Assembly (NCBI RefSeq): GCF_000499845.2
Contig: NC_023753.2
Span: forward strand, 9,501,791-9,565,790
From: Phaseolus vulgaris
Taxonomy: Eukaryota > Streptophyta > Magnoliopsida > Fabales > Fabaceae
DNA: 64,000 nucleotides
Direction: 5' to 3'
Part shown: one piece after another, positions 25,763 through 35,042 of the stretch
Layout of the letters: the number at the start of each line of letters is the position of its first letter
Position numbering within the stretch: the first letter of the stretch is position 1
Notes under the pieces: model-generated
Told to the model about the DNA's origin: nothing
Seen by the model: only the letters and a program-made list of their open reading frames with translations
Database searches by the model: none
Made by a program: the position numbers and the translations under genes

Positions 25763-27269
25763 TTACTCGTCAATTAAAAAGACCACTCCATTGTCCTTCT
25801 TAAAGCTGTGTTGGGTATGATCAATCACCTGTTCGAGGAATAAAAGGCCATGTGAGCCACAGCAACATAGACTAAAACATAAACTCTTACAAATGAACTA
25901 GGATGCTGTATCGTGGAAAAAGATAGGTGAAAAACTCACGTTTGTATTGCTCAACTCTAGATTGTAAAAGTCCATTGCATCTGCCTTAAATAGAGGACCA
26001 GCATGCCATGTTCCCCGGTCAAGCTTAAGAAATTTGGAACCTGCAACCTTGAAAACTTGGACTTCATCAATGTCAGGAGGCACGTATGAATGACCGCAAC
26101 GGGACTGCACAATCTTCTTGCCTGTGTCATCCTTTATTTCATTTGAATCAACAATGGACGACTTTGCCACTCCAAGATACCAAGCATGACCACCAACAGA
26201 CCCGAGGCACTGAGTCACGTTTGCATGATGTGTAATACTAGAAAACTTGAGTGGACGATTCTCAATATGCATAATGTAGAACCTACCAAATACACATCAA
26301 TTTCAATAAGCTTTATACCAATCCAAATAAGAGAGTTTAATAATTATACAAGCTTAATAAAGCTGACAAAATATGCACACAAAAACAGATTTGACGCAGT
26401 TTTTGCAAATATACCACCACAATGAAATCCATAGTTCCTATGCCTAACAATTTTGATTGATAGGTTTACTGGGGTAAGCAGATTATGTTGGCTCGTTAGA
26501 GCACAAAATACCTCAAATTTATCTATGAATACAAAAAGAAAGAAGAAGAAGGAAATACAATCCTAACAGCAGAGATGATACTGCAACACGAAATAAAACA
26601 ATGAACTAATCTCATATAAATCTATATTTGGCAAAAGCATAGACTAATCAATAAAATAGTGAATGTAACCAACCAAACCAATTATAACTCCTAGTGTTAC
26701 TGATATTAAAAACTAGAGTGCAGTTTTTACACTTCAAAATAAGACAAAATAGGCACTTGAAAATTGGTACCCCTTTGCATGTTTGGAGGAAAAGTATTGA
26801 AACCAAGGTTGAAGACACCTTGGTTGTTCGGCACTCCATGAAGTGTGAAGCATTGAACTCTACCATTTATAAGGAAACTGTACCTCAATTGAATCCGAGT
26901 TACTTAGTACTTCATGATTCTTTGGAGTTACTCAGATAATAAACATTTCCAATTTCTATGTATTCATTTTTTTTTTTCAAGTTAAGACATTCAATTACCT
27001 GCAAGTTGCTACTATTGGATGGCATTAGAATTCAATTCCATAACAATACAATTGGAATTGGCAAGAGGCAAAAGTGTGTGAGAAAACCCTAAAAATGGAT
27101 GGTTGATTGAAAGATGAAACCTGGGAGTTCCGTGGGTAAGGTCGAGTTGAGCATCGTGGAGACCGAATTCTTGGCCGTCCGGCGAAGCCTCGATAACCTG
27201 GCCATAGTCTTTGAAGGTTAACGGAGTTGCTTCCATTGCTTTCAGTGTCACCACCCTCGTCGACTCCAT
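25763..27269 (-). CDS. AllA-domain protein, ureidoglycolate lyase/hydrolase-like
   Basis: Three minus-strand exons, 27269-27121, 26282-25940 and 25828-25763, have GT-AG borders and join in frame to give 185 aa. The protein matches what I recall of the plant AllA-type family (ureidoglycolate lyase domain, cupin-like fold). Landmarks are an N-terminal LTFKDYGQVIEASPDG, then GTPRFYIMHIENRPLKF, a THHANVTQCLGSVGGHAW segment, a KFLKLDRGTWHAGPLF segment (likely active-site strand) and a C-terminal VIDHTQHSF. In bacteria AllA releases urea from ureidoglycolate. In plants that step is credited mainly to the unrelated amidohydrolase UAH, so the role of this protein in ureide metabolism is unproven. No transit peptide is obvious. 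The gene is divergent from the PPR gene and convergent with GET4. Confidence 0.85.
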
Positions 27270-27523
27270 TCCAAATTATCCCTATCTCACTCACACGCTA
27301 CAATTGGGGATTTATTCTTTTATTTTGCCCAAATTTTCTAACTTTTTTATGTGACTCTTTTTTTTTTTAAATAAAATTATTCTTAATATATGGATTGTTC
27401 TGACCACCAAATTTATTTATTTTTTAATTAAATGGGGGTTTTTGTCTTTGTTGTTTATGCTGTTGTTCTGCATAAGAAAAACCCTAAACTACTAAACCCA
27501 CGCGCGGTCTGAGAGAAGAGAAG
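27270..27523. promoter_or_regulatory. Bidirectional promoter between the AllA-like and PPR genes
   Basis: The divergent start codons are 254 bp apart. The spacer is AT-rich in the middle, with a 10-bp T run near 27360. An AAACCCTAAAC telobox-like motif lies at 27479-27489, about 35 bp before the PPR ATG. Such motifs are common near starts of plant translation and organelle-biogenesis genes. Promoter activity is inferred from position. Confidence 0.45.
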
Positions 27524-29803
27524 ATGAGGGAGGAAGAAGTGGTGGAAGGCATAACGAAGATTCTGGAAGAGAAGAAGGAGAATGGAGGAGTGGAATCGGA
27601 GAAACTAGAAGGTTTCATCCCTCACCTTACTCTCCCCCTCGTCAACTCCATTCTCTCATGCAAGACTCTCCGCTCCCACCCCACCACGCTCCTCTCCTTC
27701 TTCAACTGGCTCCAAACCCACGCGCCACCTCCGCTCCGCTCCTCCCCTCACGCGCTTCTCACCCTCCTCCCTCCCCTTCTCTTCCACCGCAAATTCTCCC
27801 ATGCCAAGTCCCTCCTCGTCTCCTTCATCTCCTCCGACCGTACCCACGCCCTCCACGCGCTCCTTCTCCGCCCCCGCCGCCCCCTCCCCAAACCCCTCCT
27901 CGACACCGCCCTCGCCGCTTACGTCCACGCCGGCCAACCCCTCCTCGCCTTCCACCTCTTTCAAAAAATGAAACGATTGCGTCTCACTCCCAACCTCCTC
28001 ACCTGCAACACCCTCCTCTACTCCCTCGTCCGCTCCCTCTCCTCCCACTCCACCCTTCTGGCCTCCGGCGTCTTCCACGACGCCGTCGCCCTCGGCGTCA
28101 AGCCCAACACCAACACCTTCAACATCCTCATCTACGGCCAATGCCACCATAAAAAGTTCGACCACGCCCTTGCCCTTGTTCACCGAATGCCCGAATTCGG
28201 GTGTTTCCCTGATAACGTCACCTACAACACCATTTTGGATGCCCTGTGCAAGAAAGGTCAGTTGAATAAAGTGAGGGATGTGCTTACAGAAATGAAGAAT
28301 GCTGGGTTGGTTGCCAATAGGAATACTTATAATATCCTTGTTCATGGGTATTGCAGGTTGAAGTGGTTGAAGGAGGCTGCTGAGGTTATTGACTTGATGA
28401 CTAAAGATGGTATGTTGCCGGATGTTTGGACTTATAATACCTTGGTAAGGGGGTTGTGTGATGAGGGGAAGATTGACGAGGCTATTAGGGTTAGAGATGA
28501 GATGGTGGTTTTGAAGTTGATGCCGGATGTTGTTACTTATAATACTTTGATTGATGGGTCTTTTAAGTGGTGTGGCAGCGTGGAGGGGTTTAGGTTGATT
28601 GAGGAGATGAGATTGAGGGGAGTTGAGATGAATGTGGTGACTCACAATATAGTGGTTAAGTGGTTATGTAAGGAAGGTAAGATTGATGAGGCGAGTGAAA
28701 CTGTGGTGAGGATGGTGGAGAGTGGGATTTATCCCGATCGTTTTACTTATAATACTATGATTAATGGTTATTGTAAAGCAGGGAAGTTGGGAGAGGCGTT
28801 TAAGATGATGGATGAGATGGCAAAGAAGGGTTTAAAGCCGGATGTTTTTACTCTTAACAGTGTGTTACATACTTTGTGTATGGAGAAGAAGCTTGAAGAG
28901 GCGTATGAGTTAATTGTGCAGGCTGGGAAGCGGGGTTATATTCTTGATGAGGTGACCTATGGAACTCTGATCATGGGGCACTTTAAGGCTGAGCAAGGAG
29001 ACAAGGCGTTGAAGCTTTGGGAGGAGATGAAAGGGAGAGGTATTATTCCTAGCGTTGTCACTTACAACACTCTAATCAGAGGATTGTGCCTGTCTAGGAA
29101 AATTGATGAAGCAGTGGATAAATTGAATGAGCTTTTGGAGAAAGGTTTGGTCCCTGATGAGGCTACATGTAACATCATTATTCATGGTTACTGCTGGGAG
29201 GGAATGGTAGAGAAAGCGTTTCAGTTCCATAACAAAATGGTAGGGAAGTCGTTCAAACCAGATATCTTTACGAGGAACATTCTCCTACGAGGACTCTGCA
29301 GAGAGGGCATGCTGGAGAAGGCTTTTAAACTCTTTAACTCATTGGTCTCTAAAGAGGTTTCCGTTGATGTAGTTACATACAACACATTGATATCAGCCGT
29401 TTGCAAAGAAGGGAGACTAGAGGAAGCATTTGATCTTATCACTGAAATGGAAGGGAAAAAATTGGAGCCTGACCGGTATACTTATAATCCCATTGTTGAT
29501 GCGCTTAGTCATGCTGGTAGGACGGAGGAAGCTGAGAAATTCATGTCAAAACTTTTACAGACAGGGCAAGATGTGAAAACTCACGACACTTCCCAAGAGC
29601 TTGATGCTTCAGGTGATATTATATACTCAGAGAAAATAAGTGATTTGTGTACTCAGGGGAAGTACAAGGAGGCAATGAAACTATTTCAAGAGTCAGAACA
29701 AAAGGGAGTGGGTTTAAATAAATTTACGTATATCAAGTTAATGGATGGGTTTTTGAAGAGGCGAAAAAGCATATCCAAGGTTGCAACCAAATTGAAACAA
29801 TAA
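27524..29803 (+). CDS. P-class pentatricopeptide repeat (PPR) protein, 759 aa
   Basis: PPR proteins bind single-stranded RNA and usually act in organelle RNA splicing, stability or translation. This intronless ORF has about 15 tandem ~35-residue repeats from around residue 150 to 690, with repeat starts such as PDVVTYNTLIDG, PDRFTYNTMINGYC and PDRYTYNPIVDAL. There are no E, E+ or DYW domains, so it is P-class, and it has no SMR domain. Order and content resemble Arabidopsis At2g16880 as I remember it. The N-terminus (MREEEVVEGITKILEEKKE) is acidic and does not look like an organellar presequence, which is unusual for the family. The first ~700 nt are very C-rich at third codon positions, then composition shifts sharply to AT-rich near 28230. 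That skew produces long spurious frames on both strands. Confidence 0.93.
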   Translation: MREEEVVEGITKILEEKKENGGVESEKLEGFIPHLTLPLVNSILSCKTLRSHPTTLLSFFNWLQTHAPPPLRSSPHALLTLLPPLLFHRKFSHAKSLLVSFISSDRTHALHALLLRPRRPLPKPLLDTALAAYVHAGQPLLAFHLFQKMKRLRLTPNLLTCNTLLYSLVRSLSSHSTLLASGVFHDAVALGVKPNTNTFNILIYGQCHHKKFDHALALVHRMPEFGCFPDNVTYNTILDALCKKGQLNKVRDVLTEMKNAGLVANRNTYNILVHGYCRLKWLKEAAEVIDLMTKDGMLPDVWTYNTLVRGLCDEGKIDEAIRVRDEMVVLKLMPDVVTYNTLIDGSFKWCGSVEGFRLIEEMRLRGVEMNVVTHNIVVKWLCKEGKIDEASETVVRMVESGIYPDRFTYNTMINGYCKAGKLGEAFKMMDEMAKKGLKPDVFTLNSVLHTLCMEKKLEEAYELIVQAGKRGYILDEVTYGTLIMGHFKAEQGDKALKLWEEMKGRGIIPSVVTYNTLIRGLCLSRKIDEAVDKLNELLEKGLVPDEATCNIIIHGYCWEGMVEKAFQFHNKMVGKSFKPDIFTRNILLRGLCREGMLEKAFKLFNSLVSKEVSVDVVTYNTLISAVCKEGRLEEAFDLITEMEGKKLEPDRYTYNPIVDALSHAGRTEEAEKFMSKLLQTGQDVKTHDTSQELDASGDIIYSEKISDLCTQGKYKEAMKLFQESEQKGVGLNKFTYIKLMDGFLKRRKSISKVATKLKQ

Positions 29804-30249
29804 ATATGGCTATGTATTTGTTATAGCATTTGGATTTGGGATGCCCATAATGCTGAAGCATGTTGTAGAGGTGCTGTTGTGATGGCATTTAATGATTCCA
29901 TGTAAGTTTCCGTCTTCTAATTTGATTATTGAGCCAGCATACTATGTCTTTTTGGCCTACCTGTTCATGTATGTCTAATTTTTTTAACGAGACCAGTAGT
30001 GGGATCCTATTTTTTGTGGTAAGGAATGAGTATGTGGAAGGCAAAGGAGTTAAATTGTGGACCAAGGTGCAAATATGAGAGGGCAATCAGGGTTGAGTCA
30101 TATGGGAGGTATATATTTTGTAAGTAAAGGGTGTGAGAGAGGGCTTCTAAGTTGTTCTACCATAAATGGCATTTGTTTTACGCTCAAGTGATGTGAACTT
30201 TTTTATTCTTGATCTTTGTGCAGAATTGACGCATGGAATTAATTTTTTT
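29804..30249. other. 3' flank of the PPR gene
   Basis: This region probably includes the 3' UTR. From about 29990 it carries a stretch related to GET4 intron 5 (17840-18030), so part is a dispersed repeat. No further coding sequence is recognised. Confidence 0.4.
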
Positions 30250-30254
30250 ATTAT

Positions 30255-30606
30255 TGTTGAAGAGCCCATATTGACTAAAGATAAAGTCAAATTATAGTAT
30301 ATAGGTGAGTGCAAACTTTATTTTATAAGCTAGTTTTTTAAGATTGAGTTAGTTTAAATTTCACTTTCTTAAGTTTAAATTCATTTAGAACCTATCCTTG
30401 TGAAGTTTGTTGGGTCTTGTGTCATCTAGTAACGGGTTCCCCCAATCCTAGTTTCAAGATGTTCAGTCCTCTCGATGTTAGGGCGTGTGTTGAAGAACCC
30501 ACATCAATTAGAGATAAGACTAAATTATAGTATATTAGGTGAGTACCTCATCTTACCAAACCAATTTTGTAAGGTTGAATTAAGTTTAAATTCCGCTTTC
30601 TTAAGA
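30255..30606 (+). mobile_element. TRIM-like retrotransposon (352 bp, complete)
   Basis: Two direct repeats of 119 bp (30255-30373 and 30488-30606) begin TGTTGAAGA and end TTTCTTAAG. They flank a 114-bp interior with a degenerate primer-binding site (TTTAGAACCTATCC, compare TGGTATCAGAGCC) and no coding capacity. A perfect 5-bp target duplication ATTAT sits at 30250-30254 and 30607-30611. Short LTRs, a tiny interior and no ORF define a terminal-repeat retrotransposon in miniature. A minus-strand solo LTR of the same family is at 41737. Confidence 0.85.
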
Positions 30607-30763
30607 ATTATATTTATAAATTGTGCAGCACATATGATAATGAAATAAAAATTTCTAACATCCCAAACCATAAAATATCATTGTTTTCATCAAATCGTTT
30701 AATTGGTTCATGTAGTCAACCCAACCTACTGGGATAAGTTTTGGTGGTTGATGTTGTTGTGGG

Positions 30764-31356
30764 CAATGTTGTTAAACTCGTAACTCGTAAGCGGATCGGA
30801 AAGGATATGAAAACTCGTAACCCTAGCATAGTAACTCGACTCAGAAGAGTTACTATTCGAGTTACTACTATACATAACATATTAAAAATAGGTTTATAAT
30901 TCATGAAATGGTCCAAATACGTAATATAATTAAACATAGATTCATAATTCATAAAATGGTCTAAATACATAATACAATGAAGAGTAGTGTGCAGTCGTGT
31001 AGCAGTGGTGGAGGCAGTGGCGTGCGCGAACGGAGGCGCGAGTGGCGGTGAAATGCATGCGCAAGTGGCGGTGCAAACAGAGGCATGAGCAGCGGTGGAG
31101 TCGTGAGCTGCACAGGTTCTGAAATTAGGATTCTGGGTTTAAAAATTAGGGTTTTTGGATTTATTCGGTTGGGTTTTAGTTTTTTTTTCTGGGCCAAGTC
31201 ATGGATCATGGAGACACATAGATCGTCTGATCCAACCCATGAATCGCCGGAACGTTCCGATCCGGAAAGATTCCGATCCACCCCACGATCCGACTCATTT
31301 TCTTCTCAAAAGATCTCCAAAGATCGGGGATCTAGATCGCGATCTTGACAACACTG
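30764..31356. mobile_element. Non-autonomous hAT element (593 bp)
   Basis: Inverted ends are CAATGTTGTTAAACTCG (left) and CAGTGTTGTCAAGATCG (right, read on the minus strand), followed on both sides by subterminal GATC-rich or ACTCG-rich sequence. The 8-bp flanks GTTGTGGG (30756-30763) and GCTGTGGG (31357-31364) match at 7 of 8 positions, the hAT signature. The middle is unusually GC-rich (GTGGCGGTG motifs). Overlapping short frames on both strands in this part are not recognisable proteins. Confidence 0.75.
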
Positions 31357-31382
31357 GCTGTGGGAGTTATGTACTGTGAGTC

Positions 31383-31601
31383 TGTGATAACAAGTCAACC
31401 ATGAGCATTGGCCATAATCCAGTCCAACATGATAGGACCAAATATATTGAAATTGACAGGCACTTCTTCAAAGATAATCTTGGCAGAGGCCTAGTGGTTA
31501 CAACTCATGTTCCTACAGGATTTCAAATAGCAGACATTTTCACTAAAGAGTTTCCTCAGGGTATATTCCAGGATCTTGTAGGCAAACTGAGAGTGTTGTA
31601 A
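31383..31601 (+). pseudogene. Copia RNase H C-terminal fragment
   Basis: This stop-free stretch, ending in a TAA at 31599-31601, reads CDNKST, then HDRTKYIEIDRHFFKDNL and a TGFQIADIFTKEF segment. These are the closing motifs of Ty1/copia RNase H, where the IEID Asp is catalytic and ADIFTK is diagnostic. Nothing upstream of the hAT insertion continues it and no LTR follows, so it is an isolated fragment of a copia element different from the one in GET4. Confidence 0.8.
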
Positions 31602-34541
31602 ATAGCAAATTATTAGTATAAAAAATATTCTTAATATCTCCATAGTAATTAGGAAAAATATCTTTAGAATCTTCCTACTTATTTCAGTATATTTTTATTT
31701 TCTTTTTTAAAGGTTTTGGTTATTACAAATTGAAATGATGAGAATGTAATTTGTGTTTTTGATATCAATAAAATAATTCTTTAGTTTTCTACTCATATAA
31801 CACGAAGGTTCGTATCATAAGTTTAATTGTGAGTTTGACATAAGCTACAAAAGAGTTTATAAGGTCATAGCCTACTTGTAAAAGCCAAATAAACTCCACG
31901 AGTTCTTCCAAACGCTCCCATAATTGGATCCAATCTATGTAAATAATTAAATGATTTCTAGTAAGATTCACTCAATTTTATATGATTTCACTTTAGTACT
32001 TATTTCTAACCATAAGGTGCATGCGGATTACTGTTTTTGTGTGTCTGATTGCGTTATTTGGAATGGTTAAAACACATGGTTTCTTTGAACCTGCATGGTA
32101 TGTTAAGCAATTTTTTTAATTTTTTCCTTCTTTAGTCACTGACAATTTTGTTGGGCTATAAGTTATAACTTATGTCAATGTATTTAGTCAATTATTTTAC
32201 CATATTAAATTCACAGCTCTTATTCTTCTGGCTGATTTGTGTCAGCCTGCCTGATCATGTTGGCCCATTGTTTCTAAATTTGATTTCCTCTTTGACTATG
32301 TTGGTCTTATCTTTTGGCTTAGTCTTTCTTTGAAACATGAACTTATCTACACCCTCTTTAATTATAATACCACCTCTTACTGTCATTAGGTTAAACATTA
32401 GTGTTTGATCGTTATTTGTTTTTTTACTTAATTGAAATAATTATTTATGGTTTTCTAAATTTGTACAGAATCCTATTTGTTCTTTCGCTTTACAGTATTT
32501 TGAGCCTTACGTTTTGTTGAATTGTTAAGTTATACCAGGGTCTTCATCTATGCCCATATATATACCTAAATGGAAAGGAAAATAACATGCGGTATTGGAA
32601 GAAATATTTAAGACAAATTTTCAGTTTTTTTCATTGTTAACCAATACTCTATATATGGTATTTGCCTGTCTTGTTCATGTCATTTGGGGAATTTAGATGC
32701 GATAGTGTAGTTTAAGTTTAAAGGAACTTATGCATGTCTTTCAGAGATATGATTATGCCTTATAATCCGCTGCAGGAGGGAATAGACCTCTAGCTGCATT
32801 GGATGATCGGGGAACTCTTAATAGGTCGGTATCAATTCACAATATTACTGATATCAAAAGTATAATTGTAAACGACCATTTTGGTAGTCATTTAGCTATG
32901 AAAGTATACATCATTATGTACTTTACGATATTCATTGTTCAAGCATTTTATTATGCATACTGAAAGGTCACTGTGTTTTCTTCTTACGATAGATATGATG
33001 CTTCTTTTTTATATTTCTCACCCTGATTGCTATGTTAATGTCTAACTGTCTAAGTAAATTTATATGTGGTTGGTAAATATTTGCAGAAACTATAGACAAG
33101 GCTCGGAGGATTCTTTATTTTATATTCTGCCTGCCGTTGATGTTTTGAAAATTTTGCTATATCCTATTTACAAGTTAGCATGCTCATTTTGACATCATGA
33201 TTTCACAGGTTTTTCCTGCAATATGAAGTGAAACAGGCTTAACTGAGTTTACTTGGGTAAACTTGACTGATTATTGATAAGATGGCAGCTCATGCAACCA
33301 ATATCCTTATTCACTTGAAGACTACGTTCTGTGTCTGATTCATGATCTGAATATCGAGGTGATCATGATGATGTTAGAAGTTCCAAGATGACATCGGTTT
33401 TTACTATGACCAGGATATTAAGTGTATGCAAGAAAGGGGAACCTGAAGTAGTGTAATTATACCTGTATTGCAACAGTTTTGGTTGCTAGTTGCAAAACGC
33501 AACAAGTGAGCAATGGGGTCAACAAGAAGCGTCCTCGGTATTTCTTTTTCACCTTTTACACATGTTGGTCGTCTTCCATTTGAATGTAGAAGGACATGCA
33601 ATTTTATTTGTTTCATGTGCAGTAGATTCTGCAGTACTTCTTTAATGGTCATAGACTGCATCTTTAACAGAGGGTTTGTGTAATATGTACGAGATCATAG
33701 GCTTTAATTGCAGTTCGACCATTGTTAAAAGGATATCATTTGATATTGTTATCAAATTTAAGAACGAAATGGGACAGGCTGCTCAATTGCAATCTTGAGT
33801 TTTCTCCTTTGTTTGAAACCTTTGAATGTTTTGTCTGATTTTATATTATTTGGTCTGACATGTTTATCAAGCAGACCTGATAATAAGCTGTCTAATGATG
33901 GTGGTATTGGAGAGTCACAAGTTCTTTTTATGACTTAGTGCCAAAACTTCATCACGTCTAAACCAATCTTTTACCAAAATTAAACTTGCATTCGGAGTTT
34001 AATTTTGACACGCTATCCATGTAAACATTTTTGTACTAACAGTTTTTGAAATAATTGTGATAAGAGTATTTAGTTATATGAAAATTTATAATTAAATAAC
34101 GGTATAATTTGGGTATACTGTTAGTACAATTATTTTTTTTGCACAGTTATTATTTTTTTTTGCTTATATCACAATTGCATTATGAAACGTGAATGCTCTA
34201 TTCTACAAATATAACTTGATTTGTGCTAACTACTGCACGTCAAAGATTTGGAGTGAAATACTTTCATGATTTCTAAATCCATAAATTAATGTACCATTAC
34301 TTTTAGGCTAATTTTTTCTACATCCGAATTTTTCAACCTGCACTGTATTCACTTTTAAATTTTCAAAATTGTTTGTTCCAAAATATAAAAAATATATTCT
34401 GAAATACAAAAAATACATTATGAAAAAATAATTCCGAACAACAAAATTTGCAAACGAATTCCAAAAAAGAGTTCTGAAAATCTAAAATTCGAAAATGTAT
34501 TCCAAAAAATAAATTCTAGAATGTATTTTAATTTGCACTCT
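31602..34541. other. Intergenic DNA, no gene seen
   Basis: No supported coding region or RNA gene. The stretch 32700-33700 is somewhat less AT-rich and could hold transcribed non-coding sequence, but no ORF or family motif supports this. Around 34370-34520 there are diverged short repeats of the form TTCTGAAAATACAAAAAATA, and similar ones occur at 35320-35520. Confidence 0.4.
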
Positions 34542-34649
34542 CCTCTTAATTAAAAATTGAAAAATATTTTTGTCATTTCACATAAATAAAGTCATGGGCC
34601 TCTTAATTAAAAATTGAAAAAATATTTTTGTCATTTCACATAAATAAAG
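34542..34649 (+). repeat. 57-bp tandem duplication
   Basis: Two copies of a 57-bp unit starting CCTCTTAATTAAAAATTGA lie at 34542 and 34599. Copy 2 is interrupted before its last few bases by the MITE at 34650, and the unit's end (TCATAGG versus TCATGGG) resumes after the MITE at 35043. Confidence 0.85.
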
Positions 34650-35033
34650 GGCTGCTTCTTCCTGCACCTCCATACCCTTCTTATACCTTCTTGTGCCACC
34701 CACATAAATTTTTCTTATTCCAAAAATACCCTTTTCAATATTCCGGATTACATAATCTGGAAGTCTTTTCTATACATAAGATTAGCTTCCAGATTATGTA
34801 ATCCGGAAGTCTTTTTTTCAGATGTGTTATTAGTTTCCAGATTACATAATCCGGAAGTTTTTTCTAAATATGAAATTGACTTCCGGATTATGTAATCCAG
34901 AATTTATCCAGATTACATAATCCATAGGCTTATTATTTCAAATCCAAGGGGGTGAAAAAAAAGGATAAAATGGTATTTTCATATTTAGTATGGGGTGGCA
35001 CAAGAAGGTATGGAGGTGTAGGAAGAAAGAGTC
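34650..35033. mobile_element. Mutator-type MITE (384 bp) with nested palindromes
   Basis: Long inverted ends are GGCTGCTTCTTCCTGCACC (left) and GACTCTTTCTTCCTACACC (right, minus strand), continuing through CTCCATACC and TTCTTGTGCCACCC. A perfect 9-bp target duplication TAAATAAAG sits at 34641-34649 and 35034-35042, typical of Mutator-like elements. The interior holds five or six alternating copies of a short palindromic unit built on CCGGATTATGTAATC (about 34742-34932), so the element can form a complex hairpin. It has no ORF. Confidence 0.85.
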
Positions 35034-35042
35034 TAAATAAAG

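Noticed and set aside
27658..28152. 164-codon plus-strand frame inside the PPR gene
   Set aside because: Same cause: Pro/Arg-rich shadow of the PPR frame in its GC-rich first part.
27656..28645. 329-codon open frame on the minus strand opposite the PPR gene
   Set aside because: It is a by-product of the C-rich third positions of the PPR reading frame; its translation is low-complexity Glu/Gly-rich and has no recognisable domain.
31085..31379. Two plus-strand frames and one minus-strand frame in the hAT element
   Set aside because: Contained in a non-autonomous element, mutually overlapping, no transposase motifs such as a BED finger or dimerisation domain.
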